Shown here one piece after another: positions 34,016-43,526 of a DNA stretch of 64,000 bases. This stretch comes from Streptococcus mitis (lineage in GTDB: Bacteria; Bacillota; Bacilli; Lactobacillales; Streptococcaceae), in the NCBI GenBank assembly GCA_018364455.1, contig JAGZLW010000002.1:23835-87834 (forward strand), written 5' to 3'. Below the pieces are notes generated by a model. The model was not told where the DNA came from, searched no databases, and worked only from the letters and a program-made list of their open reading frames with translations. Position 1 is the first letter of the stretch; each line of letters opens with the position of its first letter. The position numbers and the translations under genes were made by a program.

Positions 34016-34978
34016 AATACTTTTTCCAGGCAATAGAGTAACTGGTAAGAAGTAACCGGTTGTTGCGACTTCCTTGCCTTCGATCTTCTGTAAGAGAAGG
34101 TCAACAGTGAGTTGGGCAATCTCTTTCAAGGGTTGCTTGATAGTAGCCAATTGAGGGTAGTAATTTTCGATAAAGTAGGTACCATCATAGCCGATGACTT
34201 TAAGCTCTTCAGGGACAGAAATGCCCAGTTCTTGAGCAATTTTAATGACTAGAATAGCTGTTAAGTCATCTGAAGCAAAAATGGCATCTGGTTTTTGTCG
34301 AGTTAAGATATTCTTGATTTCCATTTCTTTTCTGACAGGAGAAAAGTCACTGGAAACATTGATAATAGGTGCTTTCGGGAGAACAGAGGCAAAGCCAGCG
34401 TGGCGTAGCCCAGTTGGCGAATTGGAATTGTCATTCCCTGTAATCATGATGATAGACTGGGCACCTGTCTTAACCAAGGTCTGGGCAGCAAGAACCCCAC
34501 CAGCATAGTTGTCAGAGGAGACGACAGGAATATCTGGTGACAGATTTCGGTCAAAGGAAATAATTGGTGCCGTCACGCGATTGTAGTCTTCGATTCCCAA
34601 GTTGTGACTACCAGAAATGATGCCGTCCACCTGATTGGCTTCCAACATTTCGATGTATTCGCGTTCCTTCTCAGAATCGTGCTCGCTGTTGCAAATGATG
34701 GTCTTATAACCATTTTTGAAGAGTTGGTGTTCCAGCTTATCAATCAATTCTGCATAGAAAACGTTAGAAATATTGGGGAAAATCAAACCGATTAACTTGG
34801 CTGACTTCCCTTGCAGACTACGAGCTAGGTTGTTGGGTTTGTAGCCCAATTCTCGCATGGCTTCATTGACTTTTTGAATGGTTTTCTCAGATAGATACCC
34901 TTTTTTATTGATAACCCGAGAAACGGTAGTAGGACTGACGCCTGCAAGTTTGGCGACATCAGTTAGTTTTGCGACCAT
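34013..34978 (-). CDS. scrR: Sucrose operon repressor ScrR (LacI family)
   Basis: The protein has 321 residues. It has an N-terminal LacI-type HTH (LTDVAKLAGVSPTTVSRVIN) and a hinge with a LARSLQGK-type stretch. A periplasmic-binding-protein-like sugar domain follows (VVSSDNYAGG, SDDLTAI). It represses scrB and scrA in the absence of sucrose. Its start codon overlaps the 3' end of scrB by 20 bp, so it is co-transcribed with its target gene. The TAA stop sits in the BOX end. LacI-type operator-like sites lie upstream of scrB and scrA. Confidence 0.95.
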   Translation of the reverse strand: MVAKLTDVAKLAGVSPTTVSRVINKKGYLSEKTIQKVNEAMRELGYKPNNLARSLQGKSAKLIGLIFPNISNVFYAELIDKLEHQLFKNGYKTIICNSEHDSEKEREYIEMLEANQVDGIISGSHNLGIEDYNRVTAPIISFDRNLSPDIPVVSSDNYAGGVLAAQTLVKTGAQSIIMITGNDNSNSPTGLRHAGFASVLPKAPIINVSSDFSPVRKEMEIKNILTRQKPDAIFASDDLTAILVIKIAQELGISVPEELKVIGYDGTYFIENYYPQLATIKQPLKEIAQLTVDLLLQKIEGKEVATTGYFLPVTLLPGKSI

Positions 34979-36413
34979 AATCTAATTCATAGTAAGTTCC
35001 AGTTGGGTTTCCAGATCTAATCAGGATCCCATTTTGGTCCGCATGTGGGAAGACACGACCAGAAAATACTTTTTCTCCTTTATTGATGAAAATTTCAAAG
35101 ACAGAGTTATCGATGAAAATCGTAGCAGTAGTAGCCTGGTTATCGATTGGGCAAGAACGTGTAGTTCCAAATTCTTGGGCATACTGTTCTCCAGCCTGGC
35201 TACGATCTACTGTCACTTGACCATTTACAAGGTCAAAGTTGATGGAAAGTCCCTTGCCTTCTTGATCAGCAAGTAAGACAATCTCGCTCTGGCTATTAGC
35301 TTCCAAGTTGAGTTCAAGTTCGTAAGTGTTCTTGGTTTGAGCACGGTTTGAGAAGGCTTCTTCAGATGCACGAAGGTCCTTGATAGCTGCGACTGGGTAT
35401 TGGTAGAGTTTGCCGTCTTTGATAGTGAGTTCCTTGATCAAAGAGAAGGTTCCTTGGTGGTCAAAACGGTCAGATGGATATGAAACATCAGGCAAGCCAA
35501 GCCAGCTAATAGCTAGAGCACGTCCATCAGGAGCGTTGAAGGCTTGAGTTGCATAGGCTTCGAAACCATAGTCCATGTTTTGAAGTTGAGACACATCTAC
35601 CATTTTGGCATTTTCAGGGTCAAAGGAAGCCCCAATTTTATACATATTTGGAAAGATATTATCGTAGTCTAGAACGTTCTTATCCAATCCTTGTGGGCAG
35701 TAGAGAAGGACAGGTTGTTCCCCTACAAAGACCAGATTTGGGCATTCCATCATGTAGGCAGTACGGTCGTTAGCAAAGTCAAGGTTACCAACGGCTTGCC
35801 AGTTTGTGTAGTCGTTGTCAACAGCCTTGTAGAGACGGACGAAGCCTTTTTTCTCCAAGTCCTGTCCACCGACGATAGCATAGTATTGGCCCTTGAAGTT
35901 AAAAATTTGCGGATCACGGAAGTGGTCAGTAGAGTCTGCTGGCTGGTCGATCAAGATCTTATCAATCTTTGTAATCTTGCCATCCTTATCCATCAAAGCT
36001 CCAATCTGGTAAGGGTGACGGATCCAGTTTTCATCACGAACATTTCCTGTATAAAATAGGAACAAGTTATCGCCAAATTGCATGGCAGAACCAGAGTAGG
36101 CACCGTGGCTATCTAATGGAGTATCAGGTAAAACTTTGACACCAGTTTCTGTGAAGTGAACCAAGTCCTCACTTTCCAATTGCACCCAAGATTTTAAACC
36201 ATGGGCTGCACCAAACGGAAAGTTTTGATAAAAAACAATCCACTTCCCATCAAAGTAAGAAAAGCCATTTGGGTCATTGAGAAGTCCTGTTTTTGGCTCA
36301 ACATGGTAATGAGTATGCCATGGAGATTGTGCCATATTTTCCTTTATATGTTGAATTTCTTCTTGCGTCCAATCTTGATAAAGTCTGTAACGACGCTCAG
36401 TAGTCCATTCCAT
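34959..36413 (-). CDS. scrB: Sucrose-6-phosphate hydrolase (GH32)
   Basis: The protein has 484 residues. GH32 signatures are present: LNDPNG near residue 46 with the nucleophile Asp, FRDPQIF (RDP motif) and MMECPNL with the acid/base Glu. A C-terminal beta-sandwich domain follows. It splits sucrose 6-phosphate, made by the PTS permease ScrA, into glucose 6-phosphate and fructose. A GGAGG ribosome site lies just before the start on the minus strand. It is divergent from scrA. Confidence 0.96.
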   Translation of the reverse strand: MEWTTERRYRLYQDWTQEEIQHIKENMAQSPWHTHYHVEPKTGLLNDPNGFSYFDGKWIVFYQNFPFGAAHGLKSWVQLESEDLVHFTETGVKVLPDTPLDSHGAYSGSAMQFGDNLFLFYTGNVRDENWIRHPYQIGALMDKDGKITKIDKILIDQPADSTDHFRDPQIFNFKGQYYAIVGGQDLEKKGFVRLYKAVDNDYTNWQAVGNLDFANDRTAYMMECPNLVFVGEQPVLLYCPQGLDKNVLDYDNIFPNMYKIGASFDPENAKMVDVSQLQNMDYGFEAYATQAFNAPDGRALAISWLGLPDVSYPSDRFDHQGTFSLIKELTIKDGKLYQYPVAAIKDLRASEEAFSNRAQTKNTYELELNLEANSQSEIVLLADQEGKGLSINFDLVNGQVTVDRSQAGEQYAQEFGTTRSCPIDNQATTATIFIDNSVFEIFINKGEKVFSGRVFPHADQNGILIRSGNPTGTYYELDYGRKTN

Positions 36414-36446
36414 TCTTTCATTCCTCCAAAAATCTTATCACTTTTA

Positions 36447-36475
36447 ATAGTAACCGTTTTCGTAAAAAAAAGCAA
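36447..36475 (-). promoter_or_regulatory. scrB promoter with an operator-like spacer
   Basis: On the minus strand TTGCTT (36470-36475) and TACTAT (36447-36452) are spaced by 17 bp. The spacer contains a LacI-type sequence, ACGAAAACGGTTA (about 36451-36463), a plausible ScrR site that would block polymerase. Confidence 0.6.
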
Positions 36476-36506
36476 GACTTTTATGTTAAAAAAGAGAAAA
36501 AACTGT

Positions 36507-36516
36507 CAAACGTTTG
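36507..36516. promoter_or_regulatory. CG-centred palindrome, probable ScrR or CcpA site
   Basis: CAAACGTTTG is a perfect 10-bp palindrome with a central CG, within TGTCAAACGTTTGTCACA. This is the form bound by LacI-family regulators. It lies in the 380-bp intergenic region between scrB and scrA, closer to scrB. Confidence 0.6.
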
Positions 36517-36697
36517 TCACAAAATAAATGCGGGAAAGCAATCAAATTTTCACGAAAATATGAAAGATAATGAAATTAAATCCTTTTTAAACAAGATTCC
36601 AAACTTATTTTTTTAAGAAATGCCTGCTAAAACAGTCAAAAACAATCAATCTATGGCGTGCCCACTAAGTGGATAGAATATTTTTTCTGCAAAACGC

Positions 36698-36757
36698 TTG
36701 ACATATTTCTAAAACATGATAAAATAATAGTCGTAGGGCGAATAAAATCGCTTTCAA
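36698..36757 (+). promoter_or_regulatory. scrA promoter with cre-like site
   Basis: TTGACA at 36698-36703 and TAAAAT at 36721-36726 are spaced by 17 bp. A cre-like sequence follows at 36744-36757 (TGAAAGCGATTTTA on the minus strand), downstream of the start point. CcpA or ScrR bound there would act as a roadblock. The rest of the scrB-scrA gap shows only A/T-rich sequence. Confidence 0.65.
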
Positions 36758-36793
36758 ACAATAACAAAATTTTATATAAGGAGATTTTTGCAA

Positions 36794-38680
36794 ATGAACA
36801 ATCAGGAAATTGCAAAAAAAGTCATCGATGCCTTGGGCGGACGTGAAAATGTCAACAGTGTAGCTCACTGTGCGACTCGTCTTCGTGTCATGGTCAAAGA
36901 TGAAGGAAAAATCAATAAAGAAGTGATTGAGAACTTGGAAAAAGTTCAAGGTGCTTTCTTTAACTCAGGTCAATACCAAATCATCTTTGGTACTGGTACA
37001 GTAAACAAAATGTACGATGAAGTTGTTGCGCTTGGTTTGCCAACATCATCTAAAGATGACATGAAAGCAGAAGCTGCGAAACAAGGGAACTGGTTCCAAC
37101 GTGCTATCCGTACTTTCGGTGACGTTTTCGTTCCAATCATCCCAGTTATCGTAGCGACAGGTCTTTTCATGGGTGTTCGTGGTCTTTTCAACGCTCTTGA
37201 AATGCCACTTCCAGGTGACTTTGCAACTTACACTCAAATCTTGACAGATACAGCCTTTATCATCTTGCCAGGTTTGGTTGTGTGGTCAACCTTCCGTGTA
37301 TTTGGTGGAAATCCTGCCGTTGGTATCGTTCTTGGTATGATGCTTGTTTCTGGCTCACTTCCAAACGCTTGGGCAGTCGCTTCAGGTGGTGAAGTAACAG
37401 CTATGAACTTCTTTGGTTTCATCCCTGTTGTTGGTTTGCAAGGTTCTGTTCTTCCAGCCTTCATCATCGGGGTTGTCGGAGCTAAATTTGAAAAAGCTGT
37501 CCGCAAGGTTGTTCCAGATGTCATTGACCTCTTGGTAACACCATTCGTGACACTTTTGGTCATGTCTATCCTTGGACTCTTTGTTATCGGACCAGTCTTC
37601 CACGTTGTTGAAAACTACATCCTTATTGGTACAAAAGCAATTCTTGGCTTGCCATTTGGTCTTGGTGGTTTCTTGATTGGTGGGGTTCACCAATTGATTG
37701 TCGTGTCAGGTGTGCACCACATCTTCAACTTGCTTGAAGTGCAATTGCTTGCTGCTGACCATGCTAATCCATTCAACGCGATCATCACTGCGGCTATGAC
37801 AGCCCAAGGTGCTGCGACTGTTGCGGTTGGTGTTAAAACTAAAAATCCAAAACTGAAAACACTTGCTTTCCCAGCTGCTCTTTCTGCCTTCCTCGGTATT
37901 ACAGAGCCTGCTATCTTCGGGGTGAACTTGCGTTTCCGTAAACCATTCTTCCTTTCATTGATTGCTGGTGCAATCGGTGGTGGATTGGCTTCAATCCTTG
38001 GACTTGCTGGTACTGGTAGTGGTATCACTATCATCCCTGGTACAATGCTTTATGCAGGTAATGGACAACTTCCACTATACCTTCTTATGGTAGCTGTATC
38101 ATTTGCACTTGGTTTTGCTCTTACTTACATGTTTGGTTATGAGGATGAAAAAGAAGTTGCTACTGAAGTAGAGACAGAACGTTTGGTCCAAGAAGAAACA
38201 ACTGGTAACATTCCAGCAACTCTTCGAAATGAAACACTTGTAACTCCTATCGTCGGTGATGTTGTCGCTCTTGCTGATGTTAATGATCCTGTTTTTTCAA
38301 GTGGAGCTATGGGACAAGGTATCGCTGTGAAACCAAGTCAAGGTGTGGTATATGCACCAGCTGATGCTGAAGTTTCAATCGCATTTCCAACAGGACACGC
38401 TTTTGGTTTGAAAACAACTGATGGTGCTGAAGTTTTGATCCACGTTGGTATTGACACTGTATCTATGAATGGTGACGGTTTTGAAGCAAAAGTTGCTCAA
38501 GGTGATAAGGTTAAAGCAGGCGATGTTCTTGGAACATTTGACTCAAACAAAATTGCTGCAGCTGGTCTTGATGATACAACAATGGTTATCGTTACAAATA
38601 CAGCTGACTATGCTTCAGTAGCTCCAGTCGCAACAGGTTCAGTTGCTAAGGGGGATGCTGTGATCGAAGTGAAAATCTAA
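36794..38680 (+). CDS. scrA: Sucrose-specific PTS permease, IIBCA
   Basis: The protein has 628 residues from ATG 36794 (AAGGAG 10 bp upstream); a TTG two codons earlier is less likely. Domains in order are EIIB with the phospho-Cys26 in VAHCATRL, EIIC with about ten membrane helices (about 100-450), and EIIA with the phospho-His near residue 550 in VLIHVGIDTV. It imports sucrose as sucrose 6-phosphate, the substrate of ScrB. It is divergent from scrB and followed by a terminator, then scrK. The codon use looks strongly biased, as for a well-expressed gene. Confidence 0.96.
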   Translation: MNNQEIAKKVIDALGGRENVNSVAHCATRLRVMVKDEGKINKEVIENLEKVQGAFFNSGQYQIIFGTGTVNKMYDEVVALGLPTSSKDDMKAEAAKQGNWFQRAIRTFGDVFVPIIPVIVATGLFMGVRGLFNALEMPLPGDFATYTQILTDTAFIILPGLVVWSTFRVFGGNPAVGIVLGMMLVSGSLPNAWAVASGGEVTAMNFFGFIPVVGLQGSVLPAFIIGVVGAKFEKAVRKVVPDVIDLLVTPFVTLLVMSILGLFVIGPVFHVVENYILIGTKAILGLPFGLGGFLIGGVHQLIVVSGVHHIFNLLEVQLLAADHANPFNAIITAAMTAQGAATVAVGVKTKNPKLKTLAFPAALSAFLGITEPAIFGVNLRFRKPFFLSLIAGAIGGGLASILGLAGTGSGITIIPGTMLYAGNGQLPLYLLMVAVSFALGFALTYMFGYEDEKEVATEVETERLVQEETTGNIPATLRNETLVTPIVGDVVALADVNDPVFSSGAMGQGIAVKPSQGVVYAPADAEVSIAFPTGHAFGLKTTDGAEVLIHVGIDTVSMNGDGFEAKVAQGDKVKAGDVLGTFDSNKIAAAGLDDTTMVIVTNTADYASVAPVATGSVAKGDAVIEVKI

Positions 38681-38698
38681 TCAATCCTCTCTAATGTG

Positions 38699-38731
38699 AA
38701 AACGAACAAATGACATGTTTGTTCGTTTTTG
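38699..38731 (+). terminator. Terminator after scrA
   Basis: AAAACGAACAAA at 38699-38710 pairs with TTTGTTCGTTTT at 38718-38729 as a perfect 12-bp stem, then T. Confidence 0.9.
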
Positions 38732-38793
38732 CTTGAATGGTAAGATTTACAGAGGAAAATCTAAAAAATAGAGAAATTTAGACTTTCGAAATA

Positions 38794-38802
38794 TGCTATA
38801 AT
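38794..38802 (+). promoter_or_regulatory. Promoter of scrK (extended -10)
   Basis: TGC then TATAAT (38797-38802) is an extended -10, with no strong -35. The scrK start is 28 bp downstream. Confidence 0.55.
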
Positions 38803-38829
38803 AAAGAAAATAAAAACAAGAGGTTTATC

Positions 38830-39717
38830 ATGACAAAATTATATGGAAGCTTGGAAGCGGGCGGTACAAAGTTTGTCTGTGCTGTCGGTGATGAAAACTT
38901 TAACGTTGTAGAAAAAACACAATTTCCAACAACAACTCCAATCGAAACAATCGATAAAACCATTGAGTTCTTCTCAAAATTCGACAACCTTGCTGGTCTT
39001 GCAGTTGGTTCATTTGGTCCGATTGATATTGACAAAAACTCAAAAACTTATGGCTTTATCACAACGACTCCAAAACCAAACTGGGCAAATGTGGACTTGC
39101 TTGGTGCCCTTCGTCGCGCCCTCAACGTGCCAATGTACTTTACTACAGATGTAAACAGCTCTGCTTATGGTGAAGTGGTTGCCCGTAACAATGCTGGTGG
39201 TCGTATCGAAAACTTGGTATACTACACAATCGGTACAGGTATCGGTGCAGGTGTCATCCAACGTGGCGAGTTTATCGGCGGTGTGGGTCATCCTGAAATG
39301 GGTCATTACTATGTGGCTAGACACCCAATGGATATTGAAAAAGAGTTTAAGGGTGTTTGTCCTTTCCATAAGGGATGTTTGGAAGGCTATGCAGCTGGTC
39401 CAAGTTTGGAAGCTCGTACAGGTGTACGTGGGGAAAATATTGAACTCAATAACCCTGTTTGGGATGTCCAAGCCTACTATATCGCTCAAGCTGCGGTCAA
39501 TGCGACAGTGACTTTCCGCCCAGACGTGATTGTCTTTGGTGGAGGAGTCATGGCTCAACAACACATGCTGGACCGTGTCCGTGAGAAATTTACATCTCTT
39601 CTCAATGGTTACCTACCAGTACCAGATGTGCGTGATTACATTGTAACGCCAGCGGTAGCAGGAAATGGTTCTGCTACTCTTGGAAACTTTGTTCTTGCAA
39701 AAGAAGTTTCAAAATAA
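38830..39717 (+). CDS. scrK: Fructokinase ScrK (ROK family)
   Basis: The protein has 295 residues. The ROK family zinc site is visible as HYYVARHP and CPFHKGCLEGYAAG. The N-terminal ATP loop is GSLEAGGTKFVCAVG and a second glycine-rich loop is YTIGTGIGAG. It phosphorylates the fructose freed by ScrB to fructose 6-phosphate. It sits 150 bp downstream of scrA with its own promoter and terminator. Confidence 0.95.
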   Translation: MTKLYGSLEAGGTKFVCAVGDENFNVVEKTQFPTTTPIETIDKTIEFFSKFDNLAGLAVGSFGPIDIDKNSKTYGFITTTPKPNWANVDLLGALRRALNVPMYFTTDVNSSAYGEVVARNNAGGRIENLVYYTIGTGIGAGVIQRGEFIGGVGHPEMGHYYVARHPMDIEKEFKGVCPFHKGCLEGYAAGPSLEARTGVRGENIELNNPVWDVQAYYIAQAAVNATVTFRPDVIVFGGGVMAQQHMLDRVREKFTSLLNGYLPVPDVRDYIVTPAVAGNGSATLGNFVLAKEVSK

Positions 39718-39722
39718 AGCAC

Positions 39723-39755
39723 AAAATCCGCTTGGGAAACCAAACGGATTTTTTA
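39723..39755 (+). terminator. Terminator after scrK
   Basis: AAATCCG...TTGG pairs with CCAA...CGGATTT around GAAA, with one mismatch, followed by T's. It may also end the convergent minus-strand gene. Confidence 0.82.
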
Positions 39756-39759
39756 TGTG

Positions 39760-40377
39760 TCAAAGCATTTGCCAGAAGAAGTCGATAATATAGGTCAGAC
39801 CGTAGGTATAAACCACGAGAGTAAAGGGCTTGGTCAGAATGATGATAATCATATAGCGTTTGAAGGTCATCTTGGTCAGGGCAGCCAGCATACAGAGAAA
39901 GTCAGCTGGACTAATGGGCCAAATCATCATAAAGATAAAGAAACGGTCAAAACGATTGCCCTTATCTAACCAACCGATATACTTGTCATAGGTGCGCTTG
40001 CTGACGACAGACTGGACAAAGGCAGCTCCATAGAGTCGCACCAGATAAAAGATAATGGCACAGCCAATCACGATGCCGATATAGTTGTAGATCGTACCGA
40101 TGATGTGGCCGTAGATAAAGACGCCAGCCACCGAGGTCAAGGCTCCTGGAATGATAGGGACGACCGTTTGTAAAATCTGTAAAAAGATAAAGAGAGGTGG
40201 CCCCCAGATACCTGCCTGCTGGATAAAGGCAGAGAGGGTTTCCTTAGACTGTAAAATTCCAGCCTGATAAGCCCAAATACAGAAAATCAAACTCCCAACT
40301 CCACCGACAATCGATGAGATATTGATAACTTGCTGCAGAAGGGGAGAAACAGCTTTCATTTGTTTATCCTGTGACAT
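39760..40377 (-). CDS. TVP38/TMEM64-type (VTT domain) membrane protein
   Basis: The protein has 205 residues with about five hydrophobic helices. The VTT (SNARE-associated) domain features are a proline- and glycine-rich re-entrant stretch (PIIPGALTSVAGVFIYG) and the FDRFFIFMMIWPISPADFLC segment. Relatives of the DedA/TVP38 superfamily move lipids or help keep membrane potential; no specific function can be told. A minus-strand extended -10 (TGG TATAGT, 40406-40414) precedes it, and it converges on scrK. Confidence 0.8.
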   Translation of the reverse strand: MSQDKQMKAVSPLLQQVINISSIVGGVGSLIFCIWAYQAGILQSKETLSAFIQQAGIWGPPLFIFLQILQTVVPIIPGALTSVAGVFIYGHIIGTIYNYIGIVIGCAIIFYLVRLYGAAFVQSVVSKRTYDKYIGWLDKGNRFDRFFIFMMIWPISPADFLCMLAALTKMTFKRYMIIIILTKPFTLVVYTYGLTYIIDFFWQML

Positions 40378-40483
40378 GTAAACTCCTCATAGATAGTATA
40401 ACTCTACTATACCATATTTTGGAGGAGAAAGGGGGAATGAGTCTTTTTACAATGGAAAGAGTGATGGAATTTGAGGCTAAACA

Positions 40484-40492
40484 TGCTATAAT
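40484..40492 (+). promoter_or_regulatory. Extended -10 promoter of the hsd defence operon
   Basis: TGC then TATAAT (40487-40492) is an extended -10, 33 bp upstream of hsdR. No good -35 is visible. Confidence 0.6.
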
Positions 40493-40524
40493 AAAGGGAG
40501 CAGACAAGTAGCAAAGGAGAGAGT

Positions 40525-43515
40525 ATGATACAGGTAAAACCAGAACTGGAGATAGAAAAACAACTGATCAACCAACTGGTGACTGGGGAAAGTCAATGGA
40601 CTTACAGAGATGACCTTAAAACTGAAGAGCAATTATGGGAAAACTTCTTTGAAAAGCTAGCCCAGAACAATGTAGCTCTATTGGCAGATCATCCCTTGAC
40701 AGAACAGGAAAAACGGCAGATAAAGAACCAATTGAACTTTGTTAGCTACTATGATGCAGCCAAGTGGTTGGTAGGCGAAAATGGCATTGCCAAGGTTGAG
40801 GTTCAGAGAGAAGATGCTAGTTTGGGGACTATCCGTTTATCCGTCATTTGGCGAGACAATATCGCAGCTGGTAAGTCTAGTTATGAGGTTGTCAACCAAG
40901 TCGAGAGAGATAAGATAAATCCTCAGGATCAAGACCGCAGGCTAGATGTGACCCTCTTGATCAATGGCCTTCCAATGATTCAGATCGAGCTTAAAAGTCC
41001 CCGAGTTGCTTTTTTAGATGCCTTTCATCAAATTAAAAAATATGACCGCGAAGGCAAGTTCCGTGGCATCTACTCTAGCTTACAGATGTTTGTTGTGACC
41101 AATAAGGTAGACACACGCTATATCGCTGCAGCTAGGGAGAATAAACTCAACAAGCAATTTCTAACCAAGTGGGTGGATAAGGACAACCAACCCATAACGA
41201 GCTTGACCAGTTTTGCCCACGAAGTTCTTTCTATCCCTCGTGCGCATCAGATGGTCATGCAGTACTCTGTCCTTGATGATAGTAAGAAGGCTCTTATCCT
41301 CTTGCGTCCCTACCAGATCCATGCCATCGAAGCAGTGCAAGAAGCTTCTCGCCAGCAAGCATCAGGCTATGTTTGGCATACGACAGGTTCAGGGAAGACT
41401 CTGACCTCTTATAAAGTAGCGCGGAATCTCCTCCAAATCCCGTCTATCCAAAAGACAATTTTTGTCGTTGACCGCAGAGACTTGGACCAACAGACCACTT
41501 CATCTTTTCTCTCTTATGCGACCAATGATGTCATTGATATTGATGAGACGGATAATACTCATGATTTGGTCAAGCGACTAGGAAGTAATGATAAGCGTGT
41601 GGTGGTAACGACCATCCAGAAAATTACTACCATGATGCGTAAGTTTGAGCAAGGTCTTTACCAACGAGATGCGGACAAAATCAAGGGTCTCCGAGTGGCC
41701 TTTGTCGTGGATGAATGCCACCGTGCCGTAACACCTCAAACACAAAAAGATATTAAGGGCTTTTTCCCACAGTCGCTTTGGTATGGTTTTACAGGCACAC
41801 CTATTTTTAAGGAAAATAAACGCCAGCAAGTCGGCGATCTAGCCCAAACCACCCAGCAACAGTACGGTGACCGTCTCCATGAGTATACAGTCAAGGAAGC
41901 TATCCATGACGGAGCAGTTTTAGGCTTTAAGGTAGATTATCGCAATACCCTCATCACGGATAAATCTGAAAATGACATACCAGATACTGTCTACGAGGAT
42001 GAGGAACATATGCTGGAAGTCTTGGATGCCATTATCAATAAATCTCGTCAACAGCTAGGCTTCCAAAAAGGAGTAGGTAAGACCTATAATGCTATACTGA
42101 CCGTCAAGTCAATCCCTCAAGCCCAAGCCTACTATGACCTTCTCAAAAGAGTCAAGGCTGGTCAGACACGGGTCAAGGTATCTGAGAGGGTCAAGATGAT
42201 TCTTCCAGACTTTCCAAAGGCGACCATCACCTACTCCGTTACGGAGAATGAAGAAGACTCAAGAGCCAACCAAGATCATATGAAACAGGTCTTAGAGGAC
42301 TATAACCAAGAGTTTGATACTCACTTTACTATGGCGGATCTTCGTGGCTTTAATACGGATGTCAATAACCGCCTAGCTCGAAAGCAGGACAAATACCTCT
42401 ATCGCAATGAACAGTTGGACTTGGTTATCGTGGTCAATCGTCTCTTAACAGGATTTGATGCCCCTTGTCTGTCAACTCTCTTTATCGACCGCAAGTCTAT
42501 GCAACCGCAGGACTTGATTCAGGCTTTTAGTCGAACCAATCGAATATTTGATAGCAGTAAGACCTACGGTCATATCATCACCTTCCAAAAGCCCCTAGCC
42601 TTTAAGGAAGCCGTAGATAATGCCCTCAAGCTCTACTCAAATGGTGGTGAAAACGAGGTCCTAGCTCCGAGTTGGGAAGAGGAGAAGAGAAACTTTTTGA
42701 GGAGTTGCAGTGATTTCAAAAATCTTGCTACTGATGACTATGTGAATGGTCTAGATTTCGAGCAAGTCTCTACGCCTGAGTTGAGGAAACTAGCTAAAAC
42801 CTATCAATCCTTTGATAAATATCTAGCCTCTATCCGAGTGTATAAAGAGTATGATGAGGAAGAGCTTTACAGTCAGACAGGACTTGATGGAGAAAAGTTG
42901 GAAAGGTATCTGGGTCTTTATCGAAATGTCCTTGCTGAATTAAAAAGCCGAGTAGAGGATGATGACGATGGTGAACCACTTGATATCCACTATGAACTGG
43001 AGTCTATCCAAGTGGACGAAATTAACTATGCCTATATCTTGACCTTGATCCAAAGCCTGATTGAGCAAGGTCAGAGTCAAGAAAAGAACCTAAGCGCTCA
43101 AGATAGGGAAGCCGTGGATAACTATATTCAGAGTCTTGAGAAGATCAATCCAAATCTTGCCCAGATTATCACTGAACTGTGGAGAGAGGTACAAGAACAT
43201 CCAGAAAGCTATCGTGGTCAGTCTATCGCAAATATCTTGGATCAGATGATTGAGGCTGTCATCCAACAACATATCCAAGTCTTTAGCAAGCGCTGGTATG
43301 TCGGCGAAGATGAACTCCGTTACTATGTCGAACACTACCGTAAGGGAGCTAAAAAACAACTAGGAGAAAGCCAGTTGACTAAGAGCCAGCGCTATCAGGA
43401 CTATAAGTTAGAGGTGGCGGATGCCCTCAATCCTCTCCTCTATAAAAAACAAATCAAGGAAGCCTATACCCAGCTAGTAGAGTATGTCATTGAGCCATTG
43501 AGGGTTGGGAGGTAA
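40525..43515 (+). CDS. hsdR: Type I restriction enzyme R subunit
   Basis: The protein has 996 residues, the size of EcoR124-like R subunits. The N-terminal PD-(D/E)xK nuclease is seen as DVTLLINGL (Asp141) and IQIELKSP (Glu155, Lys157). The SF2 translocase follows: Walker A HTTGSGKT (about 285-292), VVDECHR (DECH 396-399), GFTGTPIF and FSRTNRIF. A C-terminal helical domain contacts the M2S core. With HsdM and HsdS it moves along and cuts DNA that lacks methylation at the target site. It is the first gene of the operon and is followed by three non-hsd genes before hsdS. Confidence 0.95.
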   Translation: MIQVKPELEIEKQLINQLVTGESQWTYRDDLKTEEQLWENFFEKLAQNNVALLADHPLTEQEKRQIKNQLNFVSYYDAAKWLVGENGIAKVEVQREDASLGTIRLSVIWRDNIAAGKSSYEVVNQVERDKINPQDQDRRLDVTLLINGLPMIQIELKSPRVAFLDAFHQIKKYDREGKFRGIYSSLQMFVVTNKVDTRYIAAARENKLNKQFLTKWVDKDNQPITSLTSFAHEVLSIPRAHQMVMQYSVLDDSKKALILLRPYQIHAIEAVQEASRQQASGYVWHTTGSGKTLTSYKVARNLLQIPSIQKTIFVVDRRDLDQQTTSSFLSYATNDVIDIDETDNTHDLVKRLGSNDKRVVVTTIQKITTMMRKFEQGLYQRDADKIKGLRVAFVVDECHRAVTPQTQKDIKGFFPQSLWYGFTGTPIFKENKRQQVGDLAQTTQQQYGDRLHEYTVKEAIHDGAVLGFKVDYRNTLITDKSENDIPDTVYEDEEHMLEVLDAIINKSRQQLGFQKGVGKTYNAILTVKSIPQAQAYYDLLKRVKAGQTRVKVSERVKMILPDFPKATITYSVTENEEDSRANQDHMKQVLEDYNQEFDTHFTMADLRGFNTDVNNRLARKQDKYLYRNEQLDLVIVVNRLLTGFDAPCLSTLFIDRKSMQPQDLIQAFSRTNRIFDSSKTYGHIITFQKPLAFKEAVDNALKLYSNGGENEVLAPSWEEEKRNFLRSCSDFKNLATDDYVNGLDFEQVSTPELRKLAKTYQSFDKYLASIRVYKEYDEEELYSQTGLDGEKLERYLGLYRNVLAELKSRVEDDDDGEPLDIHYELESIQVDEINYAYILTLIQSLIEQGQSQEKNLSAQDREAVDNYIQSLEKINPNLAQIITELWREVQEHPESYRGQSIANILDQMIEAVIQQHIQVFSKRWYVGEDELRYYVEHYRKGAKKQLGESQLTKSQRYQDYKLEVADALNPLLYKKQIKEAYTQLVEYVIEPLRVGR

Positions 43516-43526
43516 GGGGATAAATT

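Noticed and set aside
36788..36793. TTG start for scrA two codons upstream
   Set aside because: The ribosome site AAGGAG is only 4 bp from it; ATG 36794 has the normal spacing and matches the usual ScrA N terminus.
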